From assembly GCF_026339995.1 (NCBI RefSeq), contig NZ_JAPEPT010000004.1:310001-374000 (forward strand): a DNA stretch of 64,000 nucleotides. Direction: 5' to 3'. The position numbers were made by a program, and so were the translations under genes. Numbering within the stretch: the first letter of the stretch is position 1; each line of letters opens with the position of its first letter. The notes below the pieces were generated by a model. The model was given only the letters and a program-made list of their open reading frames with translations, was not told where the DNA came from and ran no database searches. Of this stretch, positions 1-8,929 are shown piece after piece. The stretch is from Streptomyces sp. NBC_01481. GTDB lineage: Bacteria; Actinomycetota; Actinomycetes; Streptomycetales; Streptomycetaceae.

Positions 1-349
1 TGATTCTCACCCCGAGGCCCAGGGCGGCCAGAGCATCGAGCGTGTTGTCGTGGAAGGACGCGACGGACTGGCCCGCGAGCGGGAACGACCTTGCTCTGCC
101 GTCCAGCGTTGACACGACGAGTCGGTGGTCGACGAAGTCGAAGTCGACCGTGAAGACCGAGGTGCCGTCGACGTCTCTCATCGGACGTGTCGTGATGCCG
201 CGACCGGTGAGATGGAAGGGAACGTTCCACCAGTGGTTGCGCCGGGAACTCGCGGCGAGGCGGATCTTGCCGACGATCTGCTCGAATCGATGCAGCGTCT
301 CTTTGGTGTCCTGCCACTCGCTGAGCGGCATCGGCGGGAACAGCTCCAT
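1..349 (-). CDS. DUF5996 family protein, C-terminus cut by the window edge
   Basis: On the minus strand an open frame begins with ATG at 349 (MELFPPMPLSEWQDT) and stays open through base 1, so about 116 residues are visible and the C-terminus is missing. Motifs such as RNHWWNVPFHLTGRGITTRP and FDFVDHRL are typical of the DUF5996 family of uncharacterised, probably cytosolic proteins. The start is preceded by AAGGTGCCGCG, a weak ribosome site. No function is known for the family. The gene runs in the same direction as the membrane protein gene that ends upstream at 448, about 100 bases away. Confidence 0.7.
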   Translation of the reverse strand, partial: MELFPPMPLSEWQDTKETLHRFEQIVGKIRLAASSRRNHWWNVPFHLTGRGITTRPMRDVDGTSVFTVDFDFVDHRLVVSTLDGRARSFPLAGQSVASFHDNTLDALAALGLGVRI

Positions 350-447
350 CGCGGCACCTTTCCTGCCCGGCGCGCCTGCTGGCCAGGCCCTTCCATGATG
401 ACCACGCCTGACACGTACGGCATCCTGCCGCACCGCGAGGCGCGACC

Positions 448-1284
448 TTAGGGGCGCTCGAAGAGCTGCAGTACGCCGCCGACCGAGAAACACGCGGCGC
501 CGGTGATGGTCCCCCATTTGGCGACGGCGGCGTTGATCACATCCCCGGTGGTCGGGTTGGTGAAGTCGGCCAGCGCCGCGACCAGGAACAGCGCCGAGCC
601 GAGCTGGTTGACGGCGACGATCCACCAGCCGAGGTTCCGTACGCGCAGCCGGGGAGGGCCGTGGCTGACCTCGACGAGGGCAAGGTGCCCGGAGATGAGG
701 AACAGCAGGCATCCGATGAGGTCCGGCGTCCAGATCAGCCGGTTCACCTGCTGGGAGGACAGCCCCTTGAAGAAGGAGTCCAGAAGGTTGACCCCGAACA
801 CCAGCGTGCCCGCGAACAGGACGAACGTACTCAGCCAGTCGATCTGCAGGGGCTCGTAACTCCACCACCGCCACCGATGCGTGACCAGGGTGCCCCCCTC
901 GCTGCGGCGCCTCGGGGCGTTGACCGTCTGCAGCAGGGAGGCGTACGCGCCGGCGGTGAAGAACAGGCCCCCGACGAGGTAGACCGTGGCGCTCAGCGTC
1001 GGATCGCCGGACCCGAACTGGGCGAGTGCGGCGCCGAGGACGAACAGCGCTCCACCGATCGTGAATGACACCGCGGCCACCGCGTTGAGGGCGCGAAGCC
1101 GGTGGAGGGCTTCCTCGTCGGCGTACTGCGTGACGGCCTCGGCTCCCTCGGGCCGGACCGTGAGCGTCCCGCGTTTGCGGGCCGCGCGTGATTCCCAGAC
1201 CGCGGTGCCGCCCCCGGCGAAGCGCCAGGTGAGGCGCGTGGTGAACGGTCCAGCGCCCTCGGCGCGCTCTTCGCTGTGACTCAC
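448..1284 (-). CDS. Multi-pass membrane protein of unknown function
   Basis: A 278-residue protein with a soluble N-terminal stretch of about 70 residues. About six hydrophobic segments follow, including AVAAVSFTIGGALFVLGAAL, a STVFVLFAGTLVF stretch and LGSALFLVAALADF near the C-terminus. The arrangement resembles YrhK-domain-type membrane proteins, but I cannot assign a reaction or substrate. Its start at 1284 lies about 115 bases from the divergent ligase gene, provided that gene starts at 1399, so the two could share a promoter region. Codon use is ordinary for the window. Confidence 0.65.
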   Translation of the reverse strand: MSHSEERAEGAGPFTTRLTWRFAGGGTAVWESRAARKRGTLTVRPEGAEAVTQYADEEALHRLRALNAVAAVSFTIGGALFVLGAALAQFGSGDPTLSATVYLVGGLFFTAGAYASLLQTVNAPRRRSEGGTLVTHRWRWWSYEPLQIDWLSTFVLFAGTLVFGVNLLDSFFKGLSSQQVNRLIWTPDLIGCLLFLISGHLALVEVSHGPPRLRVRNLGWWIVAVNQLGSALFLVAALADFTNPTTGDVINAAVAKWGTITGAACFSVGGVLQLFERP

Positions 1285-1398
1285 GTGCCGAGCCTACGAG
1301 CGAGTGCACGCCGGAACGCGGACCTCTTGGCTGGTCCGGGTGGCGGGGGAGTGGGACCCTATGAGTGGGGTGTCTGCCGAGGGGACTCGGGAGGGCCG

Positions 1399-2877
1399 AT
1401 GGGACGAGACGTCCCGGCGCTGGTATTCACCCGTGACGACCGCCGCCGGTACCGGATCAAGATGCAGGAATGCCTCGACGCGTTCGCGCAGATGCTGCGT
1501 GAATCGCGATTCGAGTTCGAGCGGCCCCAGGTGGGTCTGGAGATCGAACTCAATCTGGTGGACGCGAGCGGCGAGCCCACCATGCGCAACACCGACGTGC
1601 TGGAGGCGATCGCGGATCCCGCCTGGGCGACCGAGCTGGGCAGATTCAACCTGGAGATCAACATTCCGCCGCGGCGGCTGACGGCCGGCGGACCCGACGC
1701 GTGGGAGCAGGAGATCCGGGACGCGCTCAATCACGCCGAGGGCCGCGCCGCGGAGGTCGGCGCGCATCTGATCATGGTGGGAGTCCTGCCTACGCTGCGC
1801 CAGCCGGACGTGAGCGAGGCGGCGCTGTCGGAGAACCCCCGGTACCGGCTGCTGAACGAGCAGGTGTTCGCGGCTCGCGGCGAGGATCTGCGGATCGCAG
1901 TGGACGGCGTGGACCGGCTGCGGACGTACGCGGACACCATCACGCCGGAGGCGGCGTGCACCAGTACCCAGTTTCACCTGCAGGTCTCTCCGGACGAGTT
2001 CGCGGGCTACTGGAATGCGGCACAGGCGATCGCGGGGGTTCAGGTGGCCCTGGCCGCGAACTCGCCGTTCCTGTTCGGCAAGGAGCTCTGGCACGAGACG
2101 CGCATCCCGCTCTTCGAGCAGGCCACCGACACCCGCTCGGAAGAGATCAAGGTGCAGGGGGTGCGACCACGAGTGTGGTTCGGAGAGCGCTGGATCAACA
2201 GCGTCTTCGATCTCTTCGAGGAGAACGTGCGCTACTTCCCCGCGCTGCTGCCCCTGTGCGACGAGCAGGACCCGAAGGACACCCTGGACGGCGGCGACAC
2301 TCCTGAACTGGCCGAACTCACGCTGCACAATGGCACGATCTACCGCTGGAACCGCCCGGTCTACGCCGTGGCCCACGACAAGCCGCACCTGCGGGTGGAG
2401 AACCGCGTTCTCCCCGCCGGCCCCACGGTCGCCGACGTCCTCGCCAACGGCGCCTTCTATTACGGGCTCACGCGCGCCCTGGTCGACGAGGAACGGCCGG
2501 TCTGGTCGCGGATGTCGTTCTCTGCCGCCGAGGACAACCTGCACGCCGCGGCCCGCAACGGGATCGACGCGCGGCTGTACTGGCCCGGGATGGGCGAGGT
2601 GCCTGCGTCGGAACTCGTACTGAGACGCCTCCTGCCGTTGGCGCACCGGGGACTGGAGCGGTCGGGAATGGATGCCGCGTGGCGCGAGCCGCTGCTGGGG
2701 ATCATCGAGCAGCGGTGTGTCACCGGCCGCAATGGCGCGGTCTGGCAGAAGGAGATGTTCCACCACATCGATGCCACCGCCCATGTCAGCCACCATGAGG
2801 CGCTGCGGCGGATGACACGGCAGTACATGGAATACATGCATCTCAACGCGCCTGCGCATACCTGGCCCGTCGAGTGA
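1399..2877 (+). CDS. Glutamate-cysteine ligase family (GCS2) protein
   Basis: A 492-residue protein of the GCS2 / carboxylate-amine ligase family. These ATP-dependent enzymes couple a glutamate-like carboxylate to an amine. The N-terminal motif GLEIELNLVD and the segment FNLEINIPPR are the conserved acidic metal/ATP-binding stretches, and FHLQVS and HLRVENRVLPAGPTVADVLAN follow further on. I chose ATG 1399 because GGGAGG sits just upstream. A longer frame from 1276 would overlap the divergent membrane gene and add a low-complexity leader. The substrate cannot be read from the sequence. Actinobacterial members are not necessarily glutathione enzymes; mycothiol-related or other roles are possible. 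Confidence 0.8.
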   Translation: MGRDVPALVFTRDDRRRYRIKMQECLDAFAQMLRESRFEFERPQVGLEIELNLVDASGEPTMRNTDVLEAIADPAWATELGRFNLEINIPPRRLTAGGPDAWEQEIRDALNHAEGRAAEVGAHLIMVGVLPTLRQPDVSEAALSENPRYRLLNEQVFAARGEDLRIAVDGVDRLRTYADTITPEAACTSTQFHLQVSPDEFAGYWNAAQAIAGVQVALAANSPFLFGKELWHETRIPLFEQATDTRSEEIKVQGVRPRVWFGERWINSVFDLFEENVRYFPALLPLCDEQDPKDTLDGGDTPELAELTLHNGTIYRWNRPVYAVAHDKPHLRVENRVLPAGPTVADVLANGAFYYGLTRALVDEERPVWSRMSFSAAEDNLHAAARNGIDARLYWPGMGEVPASELVLRRLLPLAHRGLERSGMDAAWREPLLGIIEQRCVTGRNGAVWQKEMFHHIDATAHVSHHEALRRMTRQYMEYMHLNAPAHTWPVE

Positions 2878-2921
2878 TGCAGCTGCGCTGTGCCACTTCG
2901 GCTACCGTTTGTCACTGATAA

Positions 2922-2940
2922 ATGCCCGCATTTCGGGCAT
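2922..2940 (+). terminator. Small stem-loop after the ligase gene
   Basis: ATGCCCG at 2922-2928 pairs perfectly with CGGGCAT at 2934-2940 around a 5-base loop, 45 bases after the ligase stop codon. No T-run follows. It could be a weak terminator or an operator-like palindrome for the next gene. Confidence 0.3.
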
Positions 2941-3021
2941 GGTGTCTTCACGGCGGAAGGGCGCACGCATGACCCCGATCCTGGCCGACGCTGTGGTCGG
3001 CGCGCCCGGTTCCGTGCCGGC

Positions 3022-3573
3022 ATGACGATTCCCGACCCGGAACCGCGAGGCGGCGCCGTTGAGCCGAGCATCGCCGCCACCGCCGCCCGCGCCGGCGACA
3101 CTGCGGCCGCACGGCTCAAGGAGCGGATCTACGCGACCATCACCGTGGCCGCGGTGGTGGTGACTCTCGCGGAGGCAGACACGCACGACCCCGAGGAGGC
3201 GGCGCTCACCGTGGCCGGGACGGCTCTCGGGGTCTGGCTGGCAACGCTGGTCGCCGACGAGCAGGCGCATCGTGCCGTGAGCAAGCGTGGCGCGAACCGG
3301 GCGGAGATCCGGACGACTTTGTACGTCTCCGCTCCGTTGTTGCTGAGCGCGGTGGGGCCACTTGTGCTGATCGGTGTGTCGGCGCTGGGCGCGATGGATC
3401 TGGGCACCGCGCTGCTGATCAGCGCCGGGGTGGAAGTGGCGACCCTCTTCCTGTGGGGCTGGCGAACCGGCCTTCGGATGGGCAACGGGCCGCTGAGCGC
3501 CCTTGTCTCAGGCCTGCTGGACACCGCGATCGGCGTAGGGGTCGTGGGCGTGAAGCTCCTCGCGGGTCATTGA
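3022..3573 (+). CDS. Small membrane protein, unknown function
   Basis: A 183-residue protein from ATG 3022. The frame is open back to 2890, but the upstream part looks non-coding. It has an Ala-rich N-terminus, then hydrophobic segments including TITVAAVVVTLAEAD, LLLSAVGPLVLIGVSALGAM and ALLISAGVEVATLFLWGW, giving about four membrane passes. I do not recognise a named family. It is convergent with phzG, whose stop lies 19 bases beyond this gene's end, so it marks the downstream border of the phenazine operon. Confidence 0.55.
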   Translation: MTIPDPEPRGGAVEPSIAATAARAGDTAAARLKERIYATITVAAVVVTLAEADTHDPEEAALTVAGTALGVWLATLVADEQAHRAVSKRGANRAEIRTTLYVSAPLLLSAVGPLVLIGVSALGAMDLGTALLISAGVEVATLFLWGWRTGLRMGNGPLSALVSGLLDTAIGVGVVGVKLLAGH

Positions 3574-3591
3574 GCCGGGCGGCGATGTCCG

Positions 3592-4257
3592 TCAGGGCTG
3601 CAGGCGGGTGGCGCTCCAGCCGTTCGGTGTGCGGTCGTAGCGGAGTCTTTCGTGCAGCCGGTCGGTGCCGTTCGCCCAGAACTCGACGGCGCGCGGGACC
3701 AGTTCGAGGGCGATATAGGTCAGCGGGCGTGGCTGCGGTCCCGCCTGGGCGAGGGTCTGGGCGCGGGCGCGCAGGGCTGGCACGTCGTCCAGGGGCTCGC
3801 TCTGGCGGGATGCGGTTGTCATCGCGTGGATGAAGACCGGCCTCTCGGCCCACAGGGCTTCGGTATCGGCGTCGGACAGTTCTCGCACCGGGCCGCCGAG
3901 GCTGACCTGCCGACTGGTCTCGCGCCAGTAGAGCAGGCCGGAGGCCCAGGGGTTCGCCCGTAGTTCGCGAGCCTTGCGGCTTGTTCGGTGGGTGGTGAAG
4001 ACCAGGCCGCACTCGGTGAGCCGATTGACGACCACCGTGCGCAGGGAAGTCCGGCGCTGGGTGTCGGCGGTGGCCAGAGCCAGAGCTCTCGGTTCACGAA
4101 CACCGTGAGCGTGCGCGTCATCAAGCCAGCTGTGGAGCAGCGCAATCGGGTCGGGCGGCGGCGCCGTGTACTCGGGGAAGGCGATGTCGATGGTCGCCGT
4201 AAGGGATTCGGAGCCGGACCGGGTGCCGGGGCGCGCGTTCATGGGCAGGTCAGACAT
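3592..4257 (-). CDS. phzG: PhzG, FMN-dependent pyridoxamine-oxidase-like phenazine enzyme
   Basis: A 221-residue member of the pyridoxine/pyridoxamine 5'-phosphate oxidase fold. In phenazine operons PhzG oxidises the unstable hexahydro- and tetrahydro-phenazine carboxylate intermediates to the aromatic stage. The motifs RTVVVNRLTECGLVFTTH, SRKARELRANPWASGLLYW and RQVSLGGPVREL form the FMN site of the family. EFWANGTDRLHERLRY near the C-terminus matches the usual PNPOx end. The length fits known PhzG proteins (about 210-220). Its ATG at 4257 overlaps the end of phzF by 8 bases, which implies translational coupling. It is the last gene of the operon. Confidence 0.9.
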   Translation of the reverse strand: MSDLPMNARPGTRSGSESLTATIDIAFPEYTAPPPDPIALLHSWLDDAHAHGVREPRALALATADTQRRTSLRTVVVNRLTECGLVFTTHRTSRKARELRANPWASGLLYWRETSRQVSLGGPVRELSDADTEALWAERPVFIHAMTTASRQSEPLDDVPALRARAQTLAQAGPQPRPLTYIALELVPRAVEFWANGTDRLHERLRYDRTPNGWSATRLQP

Positions 4258-5086
4258 GGAGGGTTCCCTGGGCTGTGATCACGCCGTCGCCGCCGACCTC
4301 GACCGACTCGACGTGGGTTCCGATTCCTTCGGCGCGGGCGAGCATGCGGGAGGGGCGGCCCATCTCGACGCCCTGCATGATCTCGATGCAGCGGCCGCGG
4401 GTGAGAGCGCCGTGCCGCAGGAGGTGGACGACCAGCGGGCCCGCGGCCGAGCCGGTGGCCGCGTCCTCGGTCACTCCGTAGGCGGGCGAGAACATCCGGC
4501 TGCGCCAGTGCGCGCCGTTGCCGGCGAAGCAGTTGGTTGCCATGTCCTCGAAGGCGGCCAGCGCGCGGTGGTCGGGATTCAGCGCGGACAGTGCGCTCAC
4601 GCTGTCCAGGCCGACGAACACGTGCCGGGGCCCGTTGTGGTAGATCTCCACGGGCAGCGTCGAGGCGGGCACACCCAGCGCGTCGAGAAGTTCCCCGGTC
4701 CGGTCGAACGGTTCCCAGGTGGGCAGCGGCTGTTGCATCCGGGCGGTGGTCACCCGGCCGTCCGTGCGGTCCAGTTCGAAGGGGATGACGCTGACGGCGG
4801 TCTCCAGCTGGAGGCGGTCGCCCGGGATGCGGCGGGCCAGTGCGAGGGCGGTGCCCAGCAGCGGATGCCCGGCGAACGGCAGCTCGTTGACCGGCGTGAA
4901 GATACGGATCCGCGCGTCACCGCCCTGACGCGGGCGCAGGACGAAGGTGGTCTCGGAGAGGTTCATTTCGCGGGCAATGCGCTGCATGAGCTCCGGGCTG
5001 AGGTCGTCGCTGTCGAAGAAGACCGCCACGGGGTTGCCGAGCAGGCGTTCTCGGGCGAAGACGTCCACGACGACGTAGGGGTGCAT
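4250..5086 (-). CDS. phzF: PhzF, trans-2,3-dihydro-3-hydroxyanthranilate isomerase
   Basis: The 278 residues are the length of the Pseudomonas enzyme. PhzF has the diaminopimelate-epimerase fold and isomerises DHHA to the ketone that condenses into the phenazine ring. Counting from ATG 5086 (MHPYVVVDVF), the catalytic Glu falls at residue 45 (NLSETTF), His at 74 (FAGHP) and Asp at 208 (TEDAATGSAAG). These are the positions known for the pseudomonad protein, so the start choice and full activity are well supported. The gene follows phzE after a 40-base gap and overlaps phzG. Confidence 0.95.
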   Translation of the reverse strand: MHPYVVVDVFARERLLGNPVAVFFDSDDLSPELMQRIAREMNLSETTFVLRPRQGGDARIRIFTPVNELPFAGHPLLGTALALARRIPGDRLQLETAVSVIPFELDRTDGRVTTARMQQPLPTWEPFDRTGELLDALGVPASTLPVEIYHNGPRHVFVGLDSVSALSALNPDHRALAAFEDMATNCFAGNGAHWRSRMFSPAYGVTEDAATGSAAGPLVVHLLRHGALTRGRCIEIMQGVEMGRPSRMLARAEGIGTHVESVEVGGDGVITAQGTLHV

Positions 5087-5126
5087 CCGATGTCTCCAAT
5101 CACCGCTGGCAGCAGCGGCTTCGGGG

Positions 5127-7067
5127 TCAGGCGGGCACGGCGGCCGGGCGCTCGGTGGTGCCGGTGGGTACGAGGGTCGGGCGCATCGCCCGGTGTACGG
5201 CCTGTGCGACGAGTCGGACTCCGTGCTGGGTGAGTACGGATTCGGGGTGGAACTGCATCGACGTGAAGTGAGGCCCGCGCAGCGCGTGGACCTCGCCGCT
5301 CGCCCGGTCGCGGGAGACGTCCACCCTGCCGACACCGTCGATGTGTTCGGTGTCGCGGCGACTCTGCGCGGCGTACGTGTTGTAGAAGCCGGCCCGGACG
5401 CGGTCGCCGAAGAAGTCGATCTCCTGTTGCGCGCCCTGGTTGGGATGATCGCGGCGCTCCAGGCGGAAGCCGAGCCGCAGACTGAGGACCTGGTGGCTCA
5501 GACAGACGGCGAGGAACGGCCGCCGCTGCGCCAGCAGCGTGTCCACTGCCGAGCGCAGGGCCTCCATGCGGGGGTGGCCCCGCTCGCCGGGGTCGCCGGG
5601 TCCGGGTCCCAGCACCACCAGGTCGTAGCCGTCGAAGGTGTGTGCCTGGTCGAACCGGCGGACGGTCACCACCAGCCCGAGGGACCGGAGTTGATGGGCG
5701 ATCATGGAGGTGAAGGTGTCCTCCATGTCGATGACCAGCACGCTGCGTCCGGTCAGGTCGGGCGGCGACCCCTCCCGCGGCGTGTCCGGCCGCAGCCAGA
5801 ACGACGCGAGGGTGTCGTTACGGCGCTCCAGCGCGGCGCGGACGCTGGGATGCGCGGCAAAGCGGGCGACTTCGCCGGTGTGCGTTTCGGGTGGGGCGGC
5901 GGGTGCGGATTCCAGGGCGGCGATCAGTCCGGCCGCCTTGGCCCGTGTCTCGGCCGCCTCCGCACCCGGGCCGGAGTGGCGTACGAGGGTCGAGCCGGCC
6001 CCGATCCGCACCCGCCCGGCCGGGCTGATGTCGGCGGTGCGGATGAGGATGGCCGAGTCCAGGGTGCGGCACCCCTGCTCGTCGAAGCCGATGAGGGCGG
6101 CGATTCCGCTGTAGTAGCCGCGGCCCTGCTGCTCGTGCCGGGCGATGACGCGGCAGGCGCTCTCCAGCGGGCTGCCGGTCACGGTCGGCGCGAGCAGCGT
6201 CTCACGCAGGATGCTGCGCACATCGCGGGTGGTGCGGCCCTGGATGTAGTACTCGGTGTGTGCGAGCCGCGCCATTTCCTTGAGATACGGGCCGGTGACG
6301 CGGGTGCCCGGCTCACAGATCCGGGCCATCATCTTGAGTTCTTCGTCGACCACCATGCACAGTTCGTCGCTCTCCTTGGGGTCGGCGAGGAAGTCCATGA
6401 CGCCGGTCAGGCTGGGGCCTGCGGCCGGGTAGCGGTAGGTGCCGCTGATCGGGTTCATCACCGCCGTCGCGCCTCGTACGCTGATGTGCCGCTCCGGCGA
6501 TGCCCCGACGAAGGTGCGTGAGCCGGTGTGGACGACAAAGGTCCAGTACGCGCCCCCCTCGCTCTCCAGCAGTCGGCGGAAGAAGGCCAGGGCGCTGTGG
6601 GGCCCGTAATCGGTGATGTCGGCCACGAAGGACCGCTGGATGACGAAATTCGCCCCGGCGCCCGTGCCGATCTCGTCCGTGATCACCTGCTTGACGGTCT
6701 GTGCGTACGTGGCGTCGTCGCTGTCGAAGCGCCCGCCCGACAGGGAAGTCGCCACGCGCGGCAGCCGGGAGAGCGCTGCGCCGAGCGGCATGGTCTGCTG
6801 CTCGGTCACCGTCATTGAGATCAGCGGGGAGTGGTCGTCGTGGCAGGCGAATCCGCGTTCGGTGATCTGCCGGTAGGGGATGAGCACAAGTGTTTCGTGG
6901 CGGCCGGGTGTGGCTGTGCGCGGGAGCGGGATCCGGGCGAGCGTGGCGGGGTGCGTCACGCTGCCCGTGAGGATGTCCAGTTGGCCGGGGCCCGTGGTGT
7001 GGGGGCGGTGGAGGATGGCGTAGGCGGGTGGGGGATCGCGGAGGATCCGGTCCAGCAGGGTGGTCAT
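5127..7067 (-). CDS. phzE: PhzE, 2-amino-2-deoxyisochorismate synthase
   Basis: A 646-residue fusion of a chorismate-utilising TrpE-like domain (about residues 1-430, with PISGTYRYPAAG and GSPLESACRVIARHE) and a class I glutamine amidotransferase domain (from about 437, SVLVIDMEDTF). The amidotransferase keeps the nucleophile Cys in LAVCLSHQVLSL and the His-Glu pair in FHPESV. PhzE takes chorismate and glutamine-derived ammonia to ADIC, the first committed step. The start ATG at 7067 overlaps the phzD stop as ATGA. The longer upstream frame is an Arg/Pro-rich shadow of phzD and was discarded. Confidence 0.95.
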   Translation of the reverse strand: MTTLLDRILRDPPPAYAILHRPHTTGPGQLDILTGSVTHPATLARIPLPRTATPGRHETLVLIPYRQITERGFACHDDHSPLISMTVTEQQTMPLGAALSRLPRVATSLSGGRFDSDDATYAQTVKQVITDEIGTGAGANFVIQRSFVADITDYGPHSALAFFRRLLESEGGAYWTFVVHTGSRTFVGASPERHISVRGATAVMNPISGTYRYPAAGPSLTGVMDFLADPKESDELCMVVDEELKMMARICEPGTRVTGPYLKEMARLAHTEYYIQGRTTRDVRSILRETLLAPTVTGSPLESACRVIARHEQQGRGYYSGIAALIGFDEQGCRTLDSAILIRTADISPAGRVRIGAGSTLVRHSGPGAEAAETRAKAAGLIAALESAPAAPPETHTGEVARFAAHPSVRAALERRNDTLASFWLRPDTPREGSPPDLTGRSVLVIDMEDTFTSMIAHQLRSLGLVVTVRRFDQAHTFDGYDLVVLGPGPGDPGERGHPRMEALRSAVDTLLAQRRPFLAVCLSHQVLSLRLGFRLERRDHPNQGAQQEIDFFGDRVRAGFYNTYAAQSRRDTEHIDGVGRVDVSRDRASGEVHALRGPHFTSMQFHPESVLTQHGVRLVAQAVHRAMRPTLVPTGTTERPAAVPA

Positions 7068-7699
7068 GCCAGGGCCTCCTTGGTGGTGATGACCATGGCG
7101 CAGCGCCGGGCGGCGTAGCGGAGAGCCATGCGGTGGTCTTCGAGGGAGAAGTCGGCGACGGCGTCGGAGACCAGGAAGGTCTGGATGTCGTGGCTGAACG
7201 CGTCGGCTGCGGTCATGAGGACGCCGATGTGGGCGTACACCCCGCACAGCACCAGCTGGTCGCGGCCCCGTCGGCGCATCCACTCCAGCAGCCGGGAGCG
7301 GTGGAATGCGCTGTAGCGCCACTTGGTGAACACCATGTCGTGGGCGGTGGGCGCCAGTTCGCCGGTCACGCTCTGCTCGGTGGGTGTGGTGCGCATGCCG
7401 GAACCCCAGAAGTCCCTCAGCAGGCCGCGCTGTTGGTCGTTCATGCTGCCGGGCTGTGCCGTGTAGGCGGTGGGGATGCCGCGAGCCCTGCAGTGTGCGC
7501 GAAGGAGTGCCGTGTTGTGGACGAGTTCGCTACGAAGTGGGTGGGGGAGTGGTGCGAGGAAGTAGCGCTGCATGTCGTGGATGAGCAGTGCGGCACGGTC
7601 GGGATCGACGCTCCAGCGGGCGGTGTTGGCGGGCGGCTCGGCGGCGGCTGCCATGAGGTAGGGCTCGGTGGGCGCCATGCCGGTCACGGTTGTCCTCAT
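7064..7699 (-). CDS. phzD: PhzD, isochorismatase acting on ADIC
   Basis: A 211-residue isochorismatase-fold hydrolase that cleaves the vinyl ether of ADIC to give trans-2,3-dihydro-3-hydroxyanthranilate and pyruvate. The catalytic Asp is in ALLIHDMQRYF and the Lys in MVFTKWRYSAFHRS. The loop that holds the nucleophilic Cys in ordinary cysteine hydrolases reads CGVYAHIGVLMTA, with Gly in that place, as expected of vinyl-ether hydrolases of this type. ATGA overlaps join it both to phzC upstream and to phzE downstream. Confidence 0.95.
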   Translation of the reverse strand: MRTTVTGMAPTEPYLMAAAAEPPANTARWSVDPDRAALLIHDMQRYFLAPLPHPLRSELVHNTALLRAHCRARGIPTAYTAQPGSMNDQQRGLLRDFWGSGMRTTPTEQSVTGELAPTAHDMVFTKWRYSAFHRSRLLEWMRRRGRDQLVLCGVYAHIGVLMTAADAFSHDIQTFLVSDAVADFSLEDHRMALRYAARRCAMVITTKEALA

Positions 7700-8901
7700 G
7701 CCGGGTCCTCGTCCAGGTTGGAGCCGCCGGGGGAGAAGGCGGAGACGACGGACAGGGCCTGGTCGAGGTTGAGGCGGGGGTCGCACAGGCTCGTGGAGTG
7801 GCGCCCGCCGGTCATGGACAGGTCCCTCTCGTCGCCGACGCACTCCAGGACATCGTCCGGAGTCGTCTCCAGGTGCAGTCCCCCGGCGATGCCGCCGCCG
7901 GCCCGGACCGCCTGCCGGAACGCGATGACTTCGCGGATCGCGTGCTGGACGACGCGGGTCTTGGTGCCGTTGGCCGTCTGCACGGTATTGCCGTGCAGCG
8001 GGTCGGTCAGCCAGCTGACGGGGTGGCCGGCGGCGCGGACCGCTGCGACGAGGTCGGGCAGACGATCGGCCACGGTGTCGGCGCCCATCCGGGCGATCAG
8101 GGTGAGCCGGCCGGGCTGTCGCTCAGGGTCGAGACGTTCGCACAGGGCGAGGAGCTCACCCGTGCGGACGGTGGGGCCGACCTTGCAGGCGACCGGGTTG
8201 GCGATGGCGGCGAGGAGGGCGACATGGGCGCCGTCCACCTGACGGGTGCGCTCGCCGATCCACGGCCAGTGGGTGGAGCCGAGATACAGCCGGCCCGCTT
8301 CGTCCCGGCGGAGCATGGGCACTTCGTAGTCGAGGAGCAGCGCTTCGTGGCTGGTCCAGACAGGCGCATCGATACGGGTGCTGCCGGGCGGTGCTGCCCA
8401 GCCCAGGTGGGTCATGATGTCGCTCGCGGCCATGTAGCCGGTGAGGATGCGCAGGGGGTCGGGCCTGCGGCTGTCCGGTGTCGGCTGTGGCCCGTTGACC
8501 ATGTGCCCCTGGTAGGAGGGGAGTTCGAGGTCGCCGACCTGCTCGGTTCGGTGCGTACGCGGCTTGGCGAACTGTCCGGCGATCCGGCCGACGCGCAGTA
8601 CCGGCCGGGCAGTGGCCATGCGCAGTGTTCCGGCGAGCAGTTCCAGTACGGCGATCTTGCGGCTGACGTGGGCGGGCGTGCACTCGGCGGGGTCCTCCGA
8701 GCAGTCGCCGCACTGCACGACCACGCACTGTCCGGCCGCGACCTGGGCCAGCAGACCGGAAAGGGTACGCAGGTCCTGGGGCCGTGACAGTGCGGGGCGG
8801 GCGGCGAGGGCGTGGCGCAGCCGCCGTACTTGTACGGGGTCGCTCCACTGCGGCTGGTGCAGCGCGTTGTCGAACCGGGTCTCGCTCAGCAGGTCTTCCA
8901 T
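7696..8901 (-). CDS. phzC: PhzC, class II DAHP synthase
   Basis: A 401-residue plant-type (class II) 3-deoxy-D-arabino-heptulosonate 7-phosphate synthase. It raises shikimate-pathway flux towards chorismate for the operon. Conserved parts include VVQCGDCSEDPAECTP, PVLRVGRIAGQFAKPRT, PSYQGHMVNG, SHEALLLDYE and a C-terminal DPRLNLDQAL. The ATG at 8901 is preferred over the GTG just before it because the purine-rich GAGGGG lies at better spacing. It follows phzB after 28 bases and its stop overlaps the phzD start. Confidence 0.93.
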   Translation of the reverse strand: MEDLLSETRFDNALHQPQWSDPVQVRRLRHALAARPALSRPQDLRTLSGLLAQVAAGQCVVVQCGDCSEDPAECTPAHVSRKIAVLELLAGTLRMATARPVLRVGRIAGQFAKPRTHRTEQVGDLELPSYQGHMVNGPQPTPDSRRPDPLRILTGYMAASDIMTHLGWAAPPGSTRIDAPVWTSHEALLLDYEVPMLRRDEAGRLYLGSTHWPWIGERTRQVDGAHVALLAAIANPVACKVGPTVRTGELLALCERLDPERQPGRLTLIARMGADTVADRLPDLVAAVRAAGHPVSWLTDPLHGNTVQTANGTKTRVVQHAIREVIAFRQAVRAGGGIAGGLHLETTPDDVLECVGDERDLSMTGGRHSTSLCDPRLNLDQALSVVSAFSPGGSNLDEDPA

Positions 8902-8929
8902 CACATCGCCCCTCGTTCCCGGCCGGCCT

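Noticed and set aside
1294..2859. A 521-residue open frame on the minus strand
   Set aside because: It lies exactly opposite the ligase gene, is rich in Arg/His/Val and has no family pattern; it is an antisense shadow caused by high GC.
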